A stretch of 64,000 nucleotides of DNA, from NCBI GenBank assembly GCA_002428445.1, contig DIWJ01000074.1, positions 1-64,000 on the forward strand. Reading direction: 5' to 3'. The notes under the pieces are model-generated. The model saw only the letters and a list, made by a program, of their open reading frames with translations. It had not been told where the DNA came from and did no database searches. Position numbers and translations under genes: made by a program. Position 1 is the stretch's first letter. Every line of letters begins with the position of its first letter. The DNA comes from Syntrophaceae bacterium UBA6109. GTDB taxonomy: Bacteria; Desulfobacterota; Syntrophia; Syntrophales; UBA6109. This document shows positions 33,766-44,500 of the stretch, piece by piece.

Positions 33766-35886
33766 ATGCCTGCGGGCAGGCCGGGCAGAGCGCTCTCCGT
33801 CATCGGCCCGGCCGGGAGAGCGGCCTTTTGCCGCCTGCTGATCCTGCTGGCCCTGTTCTTTGTTCTGCAGGAGGGGCGGACGGCATCCGCGGCGGACGCT
33901 CCATTCACGGGTCCGGCGAACTGGGGCGGAACGGGGCTGATCGAGACGCCGTCGGCGCGCATTCTGCGGGAAGGCCGGTTCCGGGTCGGCGCCGCGCAGG
34001 CGCATCCCTACCGCTACTATTACGGCGCGATCACGATCCTGCCGGGCCTGGAGATCGACGGGCGGATATCGGAGATCATCGATGTCCCGGCGCCGGGGCT
34101 GCCGGAATACGGAAACTACAAGGACAAGGCCGTCGATTTGAAATGGCAGTTCCTTCCCGAAGGCAAATGGCGGCCGGCAGTCGCTCTCGGGCTCATGGAT
34201 CCCCACGGGACCCGTCTTTACGCTTCGCAGTACATCGTGGCCAGCAAACAGATCTACCCCTTCGACTTCACGATCGGCTTCGGGAACGGCCGCTATGGCG
34301 GCGCGCCTCTCCCGGTGGCGGGTGAACAGTTCAAGATGGAGATGATCACGGACAGTTCCTCCTGGGTGCGGGACGGACATTTTTTCGGCGGCGTTCAGTT
34401 CGAAGTCTCGGACTGGCTCATGCTGACCGCCGAATACAGCCCCATCGAGTACGAGAAGATGACGTCCGATCCGGCTCAGTCGCGATATTTTCAGGGGCCG
34501 GCCGCCTCCCGATTGAACTGGGGGATGCGCCTGCGGCCCTGGGAGTGGCTGGAGTTCGACCTGACCTGGCAGCGGGGCAGCCAAGTGGGGTTCAACGTCT
34601 CCGTGGCCTTCGATCTGGGGAATCCCATGGTTCCCATTTACGATCATCCCTATCAGGAGAAACCCGATTTGCAGCCGCTTTCGCCGGAAAAGAGGATAGC
34701 GAGGGCGCTGAACGAGTCCGGCTTCAGCCACATCGGGATTCAGCGGGACGGGGACCACCTCTGGATCGACGCGGCGAACAACAAGTACTTCTACAACATG
34801 AAGGCGGTCGGGGTGGCATTGCGGGTTGTCCACGGGATTCTTGCCCGGGCGGGACGGCAGGAGATCCGGAAGATTACCCTGACCGTGACGCAAAACGGGG
34901 TTCCGGTCCTGGAATGCGCGACGGCCGCGGAGGACCTGGATGCTTTCCTCAGCGAGCGCTTCAACGTCGACGAATTTCTGTACATTTCCGAAATCCGGAC
35001 CGATGTCTCGAAGACGCCGGACGTCCGCAAGGAGTACTGGCGCTATTTCGACTACGTCCTGAAGCCGGATTTCAAAGTGTTCCTGAATGATCCGTCGGGG
35101 TTCGTCAACTACAAACTCGGCGTAGCGGCGAACATTCTCTTCACGCCCTGGACGGGATCCACCTTTGCGGTGGGGCTCCTGGGCTACCCCATCAACACCG
35201 TGTCCTCTTCCAACGCCGCTTCGGCGACGCCGGTCCGAACCGACATCGTCCCCTATCAGCAGCAGAAGGTGGCCATGGGACTCCTGCTTTTCAGCCAGAT
35301 CCGGAAGTTTGAAGGCGGCGCCTACGGCAGGGTCGCCGCCGGCTACCTCGAGGAGCAGTATGCGGGGCTCGACTGGGAAGCGGCGAAACCGGTGCTCGGC
35401 GGGCGTTTCCTGCTGGGCCTGTCCGGAAGCGTTCTGAAAAAAAGGGACTCGGGGTCCGCCTTCGGCCTGAAGGAGAACGACTGGAAGGATCGTTACGTCA
35501 CGGGTTTCTTCAATGTCCGGCTCAATATTCCCGAGGCGGAGCTGAACATCGATTTGAAGAACGGCCAGTTCCTCGCCGGAGACCGAGGGACGGTCGTGAC
35601 CGTTTCGCGGAATTTCAACGGCGTCGTGCTGTCGGCCTGGTACAGCATTTCCGACACGTCGATGTTCCCGGACAGCTACAATGCGGGGTACCACAACAAG
35701 GGCATCGCCATCAGCATCCCCCTGCGGATGTTCACGGGACAGGACTCGCGAACCTCCTACGGCACGGGGATCGCACCCTGGACACGGGACGTGGCGCAGG
35801 ACATCAACCACTTCGACAATCTCTTCGATTTCATCGGCCGGAATGTCGACGTCTATACGCAAAAGGACAGGAGAAATATTCAATGA
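33766..35886 (+). CDS. YjbH/GfcD-family outer-membrane protein
   Basis: About 706 residues, signal peptide first (LLILLALFFVLQEGRTASAA). The mature start GPANWGGTGLIETPSARILR and the repeated amphipathic beta strands with many aromatic residues match YjbH-domain proteins (DUF940), which are beta-barrel outer-membrane proteins of exopolysaccharide operons such as yjbEFGH and gfcABCDE. ATG 33766 has AAGGA 8 bases upstream; GTG 33727, overlapping the previous stop, is also in frame. It probably assists polymer exit. A candidate YjbE-like small protein lies downstream at 40448. Confidence 0.88.
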   Translation: MPAGRPGRALSVIGPAGRAAFCRLLILLALFFVLQEGRTASAADAPFTGPANWGGTGLIETPSARILREGRFRVGAAQAHPYRYYYGAITILPGLEIDGRISEIIDVPAPGLPEYGNYKDKAVDLKWQFLPEGKWRPAVALGLMDPHGTRLYASQYIVASKQIYPFDFTIGFGNGRYGGAPLPVAGEQFKMEMITDSSSWVRDGHFFGGVQFEVSDWLMLTAEYSPIEYEKMTSDPAQSRYFQGPAASRLNWGMRLRPWEWLEFDLTWQRGSQVGFNVSVAFDLGNPMVPIYDHPYQEKPDLQPLSPEKRIARALNESGFSHIGIQRDGDHLWIDAANNKYFYNMKAVGVALRVVHGILARAGRQEIRKITLTVTQNGVPVLECATAAEDLDAFLSERFNVDEFLYISEIRTDVSKTPDVRKEYWRYFDYVLKPDFKVFLNDPSGFVNYKLGVAANILFTPWTGSTFAVGLLGYPINTVSSSNAASATPVRTDIVPYQQQKVAMGLLLFSQIRKFEGGAYGRVAAGYLEEQYAGLDWEAAKPVLGGRFLLGLSGSVLKKRDSGSAFGLKENDWKDRYVTGFFNVRLNIPEAELNIDLKNGQFLAGDRGTVVTVSRNFNGVVLSAWYSISDTSMFPDSYNAGYHNKGIAISIPLRMFTGQDSRTSYGTGIAPWTRDVAQDINHFDNLFDFIGRNVDVYTQKDRRNIQ

Positions 35887-35904
35887 GGATTCAGGGGGTC
35901 AACG

Positions 35905-36915
35905 ATGAACGCACAGACGCTTGAGACGGCAGCACCACCCTGCCGATGCGCACCGGATGAGGGAAACGGCATTTTGAATTTCTGGAGGGTCCTCCGGAAG
36001 CGATGGATGCTGATCGGCGGAATTGCAGCTGCGGCGGTCGCCGCAACGGTCGTCGCCTCGCTTTTTATGACGAACATCTACCAGGCAAAGGCCGTCATCG
36101 TTCCCGTGGCCGCCAGGGAGAGCGGCCTGGCTGCAGGCGCCGGCCTGTCGGCGCTGGCGGCGCAGTTCGGAGGACTGCCCGGCATCTCGACGCCCTCCTC
36201 GGCGACGGCCTCCGAGATCACGAGCCTCCTGAAATCCAACATCCTCCGGGAAAAGGTGATCCGGCAGTACGATCTCATGCCCGCGCTCTTTCCGGACAGA
36301 TGGGATGCCGGTACGGGGACCTGGAAAAAGGCCGGCTTCCGCCTCAATTTGAATTTCCTGAACGAATTCTCTCTCGCGGCGAAGCAGGGGCCGGGGAAGC
36401 CGCCCGAAAGCGGCCTGAAGACGGATGCCGGCGTGCCCGATATCCGTGAGGCGCTCCGCCGTCTTGAAGGCATGATCGGTGTTCGAAAGGACGCCAAGGA
36501 GAATACCATCACGATCTCCGCCGATTCTCCGGATCCGGCCCTGGCGGCGAGGATCGTGGAGAGTCTTCTGGTCACGCTGACGAACTTCATGAGCAGCGAG
36601 GCGAAGCGCGTGGCCTCGACGAACCGCAGGTACCTGGAGGAACAGCTGGGCAGCACGGCGGATCCGATCATCAAGCAGAAGACCTACAACATGATCGCCC
36701 AGCAGATCGAAACGGGCATGATGGCGGAGGTGAAGGAAAACTTCGCCTTCAAGGTCATCGATCCGCCGCTGACTCCGGACCGAACGGTCAGGCCGAAGCG
36801 CATCCTGATGGCCGTGGTATCTCTGGTCGCCGCCCTGCTGATCGGAATCTTCGTCGCCTTTTTCCTGGAGTATCTTGAGAAGACCCAAGCGCAAAGACGG
36901 GAGGTCGTCATATGA
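35905..36915 (+). CDS. Wzz-type chain-length regulator
   Basis: 336 residues: a cytoplasmic N-terminus, a membrane segment at about 35-55 (LIGGIAAAAVAATVVASLFM), a long periplasmic coiled region with NRRYLEEQLGSTADPIIKQK and a C-terminal membrane segment (ILMAVVSLVAALLIGIFVAF). The P-x-x-P pattern before the second segment (PPLTPDRTVRPKR) is the family signature. It has no fused tyrosine-kinase domain, and none is elsewhere in the window. Its stop overlaps the export-protein start (ATGA). It sets polymer length with the Wzy-like protein. Confidence 0.9.
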   Translation: MNAQTLETAAPPCRCAPDEGNGILNFWRVLRKRWMLIGGIAAAAVAATVVASLFMTNIYQAKAVIVPVAARESGLAAGAGLSALAAQFGGLPGISTPSSATASEITSLLKSNILREKVIRQYDLMPALFPDRWDAGTGTWKKAGFRLNLNFLNEFSLAAKQGPGKPPESGLKTDAGVPDIREALRRLEGMIGVRKDAKENTITISADSPDPALAARIVESLLVTLTNFMSSEAKRVASTNRRYLEEQLGSTADPIIKQKTYNMIAQQIETGMMAEVKENFAFKVIDPPLTPDRTVRPKRILMAVVSLVAALLIGIFVAFFLEYLEKTQAQRREVVI

Positions 36916-39900
36916 AAAGGAAATTACGAAACCTGGCTCTTACCCTGGTGGTCTCCGCGGCGGCCTGCCTCATCTTCCTGGCGCCGCCGCTGCAGGCCCA
37001 GAGTCCCCCGCCGGGTGTTACGGCGCAGGCCCTGCTCGGTCCGGACGCCGTTCAGCAGTCGAAGCCCCTGTCGCTCGACGTCTGCCGGAATCTGCCGGCC
37101 GATCAGCGTGCGGCCTGCGAGGCGGAGCTGCGGAGAACCGGGGGGTGGATCACCCCGGAGGCTCTCGAGGCGATCAAGGCCCGGCCGGAATACAGGGGCC
37201 TGAGCCCGGAAGAAATGGCGCGGGGGAGACAGTTGCTGGAGCAGAAGGAAGGGGCCGTGGGAAAAGAGGAAGCGGAAAGGTTTCCGCAGCCACCTCCCGG
37301 GAAAAGGATCCTGATCGAAGAACCACGGGAGCGGTCCCTTTTCGACAGGGCGCGGAAAATCGGCAACTATCAGGATATTTCTGTCGACCTGAAGCCCTTC
37401 GGCTACGATTTCTTCGGAGACGCCTCCGTCCGCCTCCTGACTGACCGCAAGGACATCCCCGTCCCGCTGAAATACGTTATCGGCCCGGGCGACGAGGTCA
37501 AGCTGCTCCTCTGGGGGCGCATGAATGCTCAATACAACCTCACCGTGGACCGCGACGGCAAGATCACCATCCCGCAGATCGGTCCCCTCTTCGTCGCGGG
37601 AATGACCTTTGAAGACATGTCCAAACAGGTCGTCAAACAGGCCGAGCAGGTTGTCGGGACGAACGTCGACATCTCCATGGGCTCGCTCAAGACGATCCCG
37701 ATCTTTGTCCTCGGCGACGTCCGGCGTCCAGGTTCCTACACGATCGGCTCTTTCGCCACCATCACGGACGCGCTCCTGATGGCCGGGGGACCCACGGAGA
37801 TCGGCTCGATGCGCGGCGTCCAGCTCAAACGCAAGGGCGCGCTCGTTACGGCCTTCGATCTCTATGACCTCCTTCTGAAGGGCGACAAGTCGAAGGACGT
37901 CACGCTGATGGCCGGCGACGTGGTCTTCGTGCCGGTGACGGGTCCCCTGGTGGGCGTCGCCGGGAATGTCCGGCGCCCCGCGATCTATGAGCTGAGGGAG
38001 CGCCATGACCTGGAATACATCTTCGATCTCGCCGGCGGCATCATTCCGACGGCGGACACGCAGCAGATCCAGGTGGAGCGGATCGTGAAGAACGAGCGCC
38101 AGGTCGTTCTCGACATCAACGACAAGACCCTGGAGACGGCCTCGCGCATCCGGCTGCAGGATGCCGATCTCGTCAAGATCTTCTCCATTGTGGATACGAA
38201 CGTCAACGCCGTCTATCTCAACGGCAACGTCAAGCGCCCGGGAAAGTATGAGATGAAGCCGGGGATGCGCCTGTCCGATCTCGTCAAGGGTCCGGAAGAT
38301 CTGCTGAAGGAGACCTATCTGGACTATGCGCTGGTGAAGCGCCTTCATCTGCCCGGAAGAGAAACCGTGCTCATCCCCGTCAATCTCGGACGGGTCCTGT
38401 TTGAGAGGGATCCTGCCAATGATATCGAACTGAAGCGCGAGGACCGGGTATTTGTCTTCAGCCGCTGGTTCTTCAACGACAAGCCGATGATCTCGATCGA
38501 AGGAGAAATCCGCGGCGACTGCAACGCCGAGCAGGGGGCTAAGCCGGACCGCAAGAGGGTCGATACCGGGGCCGTTGCGGCCGAGATCAAGGCCATGGAG
38601 GACGATCTCCGGAAGCAGGGGGCCTTTTCTCCGGCCAACGCCCTGCGCGAAATCGGCGACGGCATCCGGACGCAGGGAAGGGCGCCGGCCGACGCCCTCC
38701 GTATTCTGCGGGAGGACCTGATCCGCAGCGGACGGCCCGATCTTGCGGAGCGGCTGCGCGACATTGAAAACAAGATGAAGATCGCCTGCACGATCAGCCT
38801 TTCCGGAAACATGCGCGTGAAAGACGCGATCCTGACGGCCGGCGGCCTCACGAACGATTCGTATCTGGAAAAGGGCGAGATCGTCCGGACGAGCAGGCAG
38901 CGGGACTACAAGACTTTCTACTTCGACGTGGATCGCGCCATGGCGAATGATCCCGGGCACAACCTGCCGCTGCAGGACCAGGACAGGATCGTGATCCATT
39001 CCGTCTGGGAGCAGACCTACAAGAAACACGTGTCCGTCGACGGCGATGTGGCGAAACCCGGAAACTACCAGTACACCGACGGGATGACCGTCCGCGATCT
39101 GGTTTTCAAAGGCGGGAACATCCTGGAATCGGCCTATGTGGAAGAGGCGGAGATTTCATCCATCGTCATCGAGAAGGGGCGGAAAACGTCGAAGACGGAG
39201 CGGCGCATCATCAATCTGAAAAAGGCCCTGGAGGGCGATCCCACGGACAACCTCGCCCTGTCTCCTTATGACCGCCTGTTCGTGAAGAGGATTCCCGAGT
39301 GGGGCGCCATGAAATTCGTGACGGTCTCCGGCGAGCTCAAATTCCCCGGCCGCTACGCCGTTCACAAGGGAGAAAAATTGTCCTCGCTGATCGAGCGGGC
39401 GGGAGGCTACGCCCCCGGCGCCTATCTGCGGGGCGCCGTATTTTCGAGGCAGAGCGTGCGGGAACTCCAGCAGCAGGGTCTTGAAGAGATGACGAGACGT
39501 CTCGAAAAGGAGCTGCTCGTCCAGGGTTCGGCATCCGTTTCGGCGGCGCTCTCTGCCGAGGAAATACGGGCCAAGGAGGTCGAGATGGCCCAGAAGCAGA
39601 AGTTCATCGAAACGCTGAGGGCACTGAAGGCGCAGGGGAGAATGGCCATCCGCCTGGCGAACCTGCGCCTGCTGAAGGGCAGCGAGTACGACATCGAGCT
39701 CGAGGACGGCGACCGGCTGCACATCCCGCAGAGGCAGAATGTCGTCAATGTCATGGGCGCCGTCATGGCCCAGGCCAGCTACGTCTATCTCGACCGATTC
39801 ACCTACCAGGACTACATCGGCATGGCCGGCGGGTACGCCCGCTATGCCGACGAGTCCTCCACCTTCGTTCTCAAGGCGGACGGCAGCGCGCGGCGGCTCG

Positions 39901-40106
39901 CCAGGGGGTTCATCGGCTGGAACGACAAACGGTCGCGGTGGGAATTGGCCGCTTTCGGGGAGGAGGTCAAGGATATCGAACCGGGCGATGTCATCGTCGT
40001 GCCGGAAGAATTCGGGCGCGTCGCCTGGCTGCGCGAGATCCGCGACATCACGCAGATCGTCATGAATACAGCGGTCGTGGCGGCAGTCGTCCTGAAGTTG
40101 TTCTAG
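36912..40106 (+). CDS. Long Wza-like polysaccharide export protein with multiple SLBB domains
   Basis: 1064 residues, about three times the E. coli Wza length. A signal peptide (LVVSAAACLIFLAPPLQAQ) is followed by a charged linker, the poly-export domain (about 185-270: KYVIGPGDEVKLLLWGRMNA) and a series of SLBB-type beta-grasp modules, recognisable from their repeated starts: VLGDVRRPGSY, VAGNVRRPAIYEL, LNGNVKRPGKYEM, VDGDVAKPGNYQY, VSGELKFPGRYAV. The C-terminus ends with a hydrophobic helix (TQIVMNTAVVAAVVLKLF) that could span the outer membrane like the Wza helix. It is the last gene of the operon; a strong terminator follows. Confidence 0.92.
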   Translation: MKRKLRNLALTLVVSAAACLIFLAPPLQAQSPPPGVTAQALLGPDAVQQSKPLSLDVCRNLPADQRAACEAELRRTGGWITPEALEAIKARPEYRGLSPEEMARGRQLLEQKEGAVGKEEAERFPQPPPGKRILIEEPRERSLFDRARKIGNYQDISVDLKPFGYDFFGDASVRLLTDRKDIPVPLKYVIGPGDEVKLLLWGRMNAQYNLTVDRDGKITIPQIGPLFVAGMTFEDMSKQVVKQAEQVVGTNVDISMGSLKTIPIFVLGDVRRPGSYTIGSFATITDALLMAGGPTEIGSMRGVQLKRKGALVTAFDLYDLLLKGDKSKDVTLMAGDVVFVPVTGPLVGVAGNVRRPAIYELRERHDLEYIFDLAGGIIPTADTQQIQVERIVKNERQVVLDINDKTLETASRIRLQDADLVKIFSIVDTNVNAVYLNGNVKRPGKYEMKPGMRLSDLVKGPEDLLKETYLDYALVKRLHLPGRETVLIPVNLGRVLFERDPANDIELKREDRVFVFSRWFFNDKPMISIEGEIRGDCNAEQGAKPDRKRVDTGAVAAEIKAMEDDLRKQGAFSPANALREIGDGIRTQGRAPADALRILREDLIRSGRPDLAERLRDIENKMKIACTISLSGNMRVKDAILTAGGLTNDSYLEKGEIVRTSRQRDYKTFYFDVDRAMANDPGHNLPLQDQDRIVIHSVWEQTYKKHVSVDGDVAKPGNYQYTDGMTVRDLVFKGGNILESAYVEEAEISSIVIEKGRKTSKTERRIINLKKALEGDPTDNLALSPYDRLFVKRIPEWGAMKFVTVSGELKFPGRYAVHKGEKLSSLIERAGGYAPGAYLRGAVFSRQSVRELQQQGLEEMTRRLEKELLVQGSASVSAALSAEEIRAKEVEMAQKQKFIETLRALKAQGRMAIRLANLRLLKGSEYDIELEDGDRLHIPQRQNVVNVMGAVMAQASYVYLDRFTYQDYIGMAGGYARYADESSTFVLKADGSARRLARGFIGWNDKRSRWELAAFGEEVKDIEPGDVIVVPEEFGRVAWLREIRDITQIVMNTAVVAAVVLKLF

Positions 40107-40132
40107 TCTTTCCGGACAGCAGCCGTTTCAGG

Positions 40133-40166
40133 AAAAGCCCTTCCGGCATGGAAGGGCTTTTTTTCA
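40133..40166 (+). terminator. Intrinsic terminator of the polysaccharide operon
   Basis: Perfect 12-bp stem (40133-40144 with 40150-40161; arms AAAAGCCCTTCC and GGAAGGGCTTTT) with loop GGCAT, running into a T-tract, 27 bases after the export-protein stop. A canonical intrinsic terminator. Confidence 0.95.
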
Positions 40167-40447
40167 TTCCGCGGCGTCCGCATGTTTTTGACCTGCCGGA
40201 AACGCGCGGCGCCTCATCCTCTCCCTTAAGTGGACCGCGCCGAATCCCCACGGGAGGCGGACGTTTTCGAAACGAATCGTCAGAAGTTTCGGCGCTGCGA
40301 ATCAGGACGACCCCGATGGTGAATCCCCCGGGAATTCGGTATTCGGGAATGGAGGGCGTGGAATCTTCATTTCATTGCGATGGAAATGCCGCCCCTCTTC
40401 ACTGGACGCAAGAGGGGTTTTTCAGAGGGCTTAAAGGAGGATTCATC
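40167..40447. promoter_or_regulatory. Leader of the YjbE-like gene
   Basis: With the terminator, this fills the 341-base gap after the export gene. Because the upstream operon is terminated, the small gene at 40448 needs its own promoter here. I see no clear -35/-10 pair. A loose GC-rich stem (CCCCTCTT ... AAGAGGGG) at about 40391-40418 is close to the gene and could influence expression. Confidence 0.4.
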
Positions 40448-40756
40448 ATGGGTAGCAGGAAATTAAAAAGATGCGCGGGAATCCTGACGGCTTTCCTGTT
40501 TTTCCTTGCGGCATTGCCGGCCGCAGGGTTCGCGGCTGAACCTGCGGCGGGCGCAGCGTCGGGCGCGGGAGCCGGTTCAGGTGGAGCAGGCGCGGCAGGA
40601 GCAGGCGCGGCAGGCGCCGCGGCCGGAACGGCCGCGGTCGCAGGCATCGGCGTCGGCACGATCGGAATCGGCGCCGCCGTTGCCGCAGCCGCCGCGGCCG
40701 CCGTTGCTGCGGCAGGAGGCGGCGGGGGCGGTGCGACCGCGACGGTGCACCATTGA
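40448..40756 (+). CDS. Small Ala/Gly-rich secreted protein, YjbE/GfcA-like
   Basis: 102 residues. A signal peptide (GILTAFLFFLAALPAAGFAA) is followed by an almost pure Ala/Gly/Ser/Val low-complexity region and a GGGGGGATATVHH end. E. coli YjbE and GfcA, first genes of exopolysaccharide operons with YjbH/GfcD, are small secreted proteins of similar size and composition, so the YjbH gene 5 kb upstream supports an analogous role. The strong AAAGGAGG 8 bases upstream and the in-frame signal peptide argue that it is expressed. Function in the family is not established. Confidence 0.65.
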   Translation: MGSRKLKRCAGILTAFLFFLAALPAAGFAAEPAAGAASGAGAGSGGAGAAGAGAAGAAAGTAAVAGIGVGTIGIGAAVAAAAAAAVAAAGGGGGGATATVHH

Positions 40757-40784
40757 TTGAAGCGCCGTCGGTGTGGGGAGCGCC

Positions 40785-41300
40785 ATGATCTTCCGGAAAG
40801 TCATCATGATCCTCCTTTTCCTCGCCTGTGCGCAGGCGATGTCACCGGCGTGGGCTGAGCGGCCGTCGGACAAAGAGATCGACGACGTTCTGGCCTGCGC
40901 CGAAACCATGTTCAAGGCGCAGAAGGCAAGGCAATACCCGGACATCTGGAATTGTCTCACGAAGAAGTCAAAGAGATCGATTGTGGAAGCGGTCCAGGGA
41001 CAATCGAAGCGAACGGGAAGCGAGCTTGCCGAAGACGCGATCGAAGCGGATTTCGCGGCGGGGGCCGGCATCGCGAAGGCTTACTGGGACGGATATCTCC
41101 GCGCATTCAAACCGGACATGGTGCTCGAGGAGAGCCGATGGACGATCGGCGGGATCGGGAAGGAGAAGGCGGAGATCTTCATCCTTCACAGGAAATCGGA
41201 GCGGCCCGCCGTCCTGCAATTGTTCAAGGAAGGCGGCAGGTGGAAGGTCGGGCTCGACGAGACCTTCGGGGCGCGGAGCCTGCTGGCGAATTTTCCATGA
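40785..41300 (+). CDS. Periplasmic protein, unknown
   Basis: 171 residues with a signal peptide (VIMILLFLACAQAMSPAWA). The mature domain is alpha+beta: helices (DVLACAETMFKAQKARQYPD, YWDGYLRAFKPDM) and a C-terminal sheet (EIFILHRKSERPAVLQLFKE, GGRWKVGL). The overall layout is that of small NTF2/DUF4878-like domains with a W-K-V core near the end; I cannot name the family. GGGGAG precedes ATG 40785. It lies 28 bases after the Ala/Gly-rich gene, so the two probably form a unit. Confidence 0.65.
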   Translation: MIFRKVIMILLFLACAQAMSPAWAERPSDKEIDDVLACAETMFKAQKARQYPDIWNCLTKKSKRSIVEAVQGQSKRTGSELAEDAIEADFAAGAGIAKAYWDGYLRAFKPDMVLEESRWTIGGIGKEKAEIFILHRKSERPAVLQLFKEGGRWKVGLDETFGARSLLANFP

Positions 41301-41525
41301 ACCGCAGGGGCAATGGAATGGAAGCCGCAATCCATGGCGGGCTCGGAAATCAGTCTTTTTGCCTCGGGAATTCAGTCTCCGCCCGATAGTTTTCCCTTGC
41401 CGGCAGCTGGTACAGAATAGTCGGCGCTGCGACTCGCGCCCCAGCGTCGCGACAGTCAGGAGAAACAAAAGCATTCATAGCGTGAATAACCGTAAAGAGT
41501 TTCATCGCGAAAAGGAGGTAAGAAG

Positions 41526-44500
41526 ATGAGAAGTCGGAACTTATTGATGTGCATCTGCCTGTTCTGGGCGGCCGTCATAATCCCTTGGGGGACCGACGAC
41601 GCCCTGGCGGTGCCGGGACCCGGCGAGACGCCGGATTACTTCGGCACGACCCCTAACTGGGCTTACAGCCCGCTGCTGACGAAGTTCAAGGATACCCTGC
41701 CGGGACTGTGGAATCCGGCGGACGGCCCGGCGCCGGCGAAGTCGATCCCGCTCGCCGTGCCGGACAAGCTCACCTATCCCGGATCCGATTACTACGAGAT
41801 CGAGCTGCAGGAATTCAGCGAGGTCATGCATTCGGAAATGGGCGCCACCCGGCTCCGCGGATACGTGCAGGTCAACAACGGCACGAACGCGGGAGGCACG
41901 GCCAATGACGTGGCCCCCGCGGGGATCCGCTATCTGGGTCCCGTGATCGTGGCCGCGAAGGACCGGCCGGTCCGGATCAAGTTTATCAACAAGCTCCCCG
42001 CCGGTGCGAACGGCAAGCTCTTCCTCCCCGTCGACACGACCATCATGGGTGCGGGGCCGGGCCCGGACGCAGCACGGACCCAAGCGGACGAAATCATCTG
42101 CGCCAGCAAGCCCAACGAGCCGACGCCTTCGCTGTGCTACACGGAAAACCGCGCCGACCTGCATCTCCACGGCGGCAGGACGCCCTGGATCAGCGACGGC
42201 ACGCCCCACCAGTGGATCACCCCGGCACTCGATTCGACGACCCTCAAGACGGGCGCGAGCGTCGTGAACGTTCCGGACATGTGGTTCGATTCCGCCAACA
42301 GCTATGCGGCGATTCCCGCATGCGCAGGCCTCCTGAGCTGCTCGGCGCCGGGCGCGACGAATGACCCCGGTCCCGGGGCGCAGACCTACTACTACACGAA
42401 CCAGCAGAGCGCGCGGCTCCTCTTCTACCACGACCATGCCTGGGGCATCACGCGACTCAACGTCTATGCGGGCATGGCGGCGGGATACCTGATTACGGAT
42501 GCGAAAGAAGAGGCCCTCATCACGGCGGGGACCATCCCCGGCAGCGCAATGCCGGCCGTGTACCGCTACGGTATTCCCCTCGTCATCCAGGACAAGACCT
42601 TTGTCGATGCCGCGACCATCATTGGCGCGACCGGCACCGACCCCACCTGGAACTGGGGCACGGGGCCGAGAAATGCGACCACGGGCCAGATCACAGCCGC
42701 GGTTACGGGCGACCTCTGGTGGCCCCATGTCTACATGCCGGCTCAGAACCCCTACAACCCCGACTTCAGCGGCGTGAACCCGATGGGACGGTGGGTCTAC
42801 GGCCCCTGGTTCTGGCCGCCCACTCCTGTGTGCGGGTCCTCGCCGGACGCGGTGAAGCCGCTCTGCATCGAATACGGTGTGGTGCCGAATCCCCTCTACG
42901 GAACAGACCCGGCGCAACCGCCGGAGATGCCTGGGACGCCCAATCCCTCCTGGGGAGCCGAGGCCTTCATGGACACCCCGGTGGTGAACGGCGTCGCCTA
43001 TCCCACCGTACAGGTGCCGGCCGGGCAGGTCCGCTTCCGGATCCTGAACGCCGCCCATGACCGTTTCTTCAACCTGCAGCTGTACCGCGCGGCCAACAAG
43101 AACAGTCCGACAACTCCGGGCGCCGGCGCGCCGGTCTTCACCGGTGCCGTGACCGACCTGACGGAAGTCGCCATGGTTCCGGCGGCTCCGACGGCGGGAT
43201 TCCCGGCCATGTGGCCGCAGGACGGGAGGGAAGGCGGAGCGCCGGACCCGGCTACGAGGGGCCCCGCGATGATCCAGATCGGCAACGAGGGCGGTTTCCT
43301 GCCGAAACCCCTGCTGCTGCCGAACCAGCCGGTCAACTGGAACGTCGATCCGACGCTCTTCACGGCGGGCCTCGTACTCCAGCAGAACGAGGGCGGCGGC
43401 ACGCTCATGCTGGGGCCGGCGGAGAGGGCGGACGTCATCATCGACTTCTCGAAGTTCGCAGGCCACACCTTGATCCTCTACAATGACGCCCCGGCGCCCT
43501 GGCCGGCCCTCGACCCGCACTACGACTACTATACGGGAGCCCCTGACCGCCGCGCGGAAATGGGCGGCGCCTACTCGACGCTGCCCGGACAAGGTCCCAA
43601 CACGCGGACGATCATGCAGATCGTCGTTGCGGCCGGTGCGGATTCCTCCGCGCCTGTCGACGACTACAATCCAACGACTCTGACCAATCTGCAGACGGCC
43701 TTCGCCGGTCCGTCGGGCGTATTCGCGACGTCCCAGGATCCGATCGTCGTGGGTCAGCAGGCGTATGATTCCGCCTATGGGACGACCTTCCCGGCGGCGT
43801 GGCCCGAATGGGGCATCTCGAGGATTTCGGACAATTCCATCCAGTTCAAGAGCGTTACGGGCGAATCGAAAACCGTTGCGATGGCGCCCAAGGCCATCCA
43901 GGACGAGATGGGCGAGGTCTTCGACGACTATGGGCGGATGAGCGCCAAGCTGGGGCTCGAAGTGCCGTTCACCAATGCGGGCAACAACAACTTCAACCTC
44001 CAGAACTTTGTCGATCCTTCGACGGAGACCGTCCATCCGGGCGAGATCCAGATCTGGAAGATCACGCACAACGGCGTGGATACGCACCCCATCCACTTCC
44101 ATCTGTTCGACGTACAGGTCCTCAACCGCGTCGGCTGGGACGGCTTCATCTACCTGCCCGACGACAACGAACTGGGCTGGAAGGAAACGGTCCGCATCAG
44201 CCCGCTGGAAGACACGATCGTCGCCCTGAGGCCGATCCTTCCCCGGGTTCCGTTCCCGCTGCCCCACAGCGTCCGCCCGCTGAACCCGGCGATGCCCATC
44301 GGCTCCACATTGGGATTCTCGTCAATCAATCCCGAAACAGGTGAAGCCCTGGTACCGCCGATGACGAACAAGATGGCCAACTTCGGCTATGAGTATGTGT
44401 GGCACTGCCATATCCTCAGCCACGAGGAAAACGACATGATGCGGCCCATGATATTGAATGCCGACAGCCTGATCTACACGGTCAACGCCGGCGACGGCGT

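Noticed and set aside
41301..41525. Possible riboswitch upstream of MCO2
   Set aside because: I looked for c-di-GMP (GEMM-like) or other familiar cores and found none.
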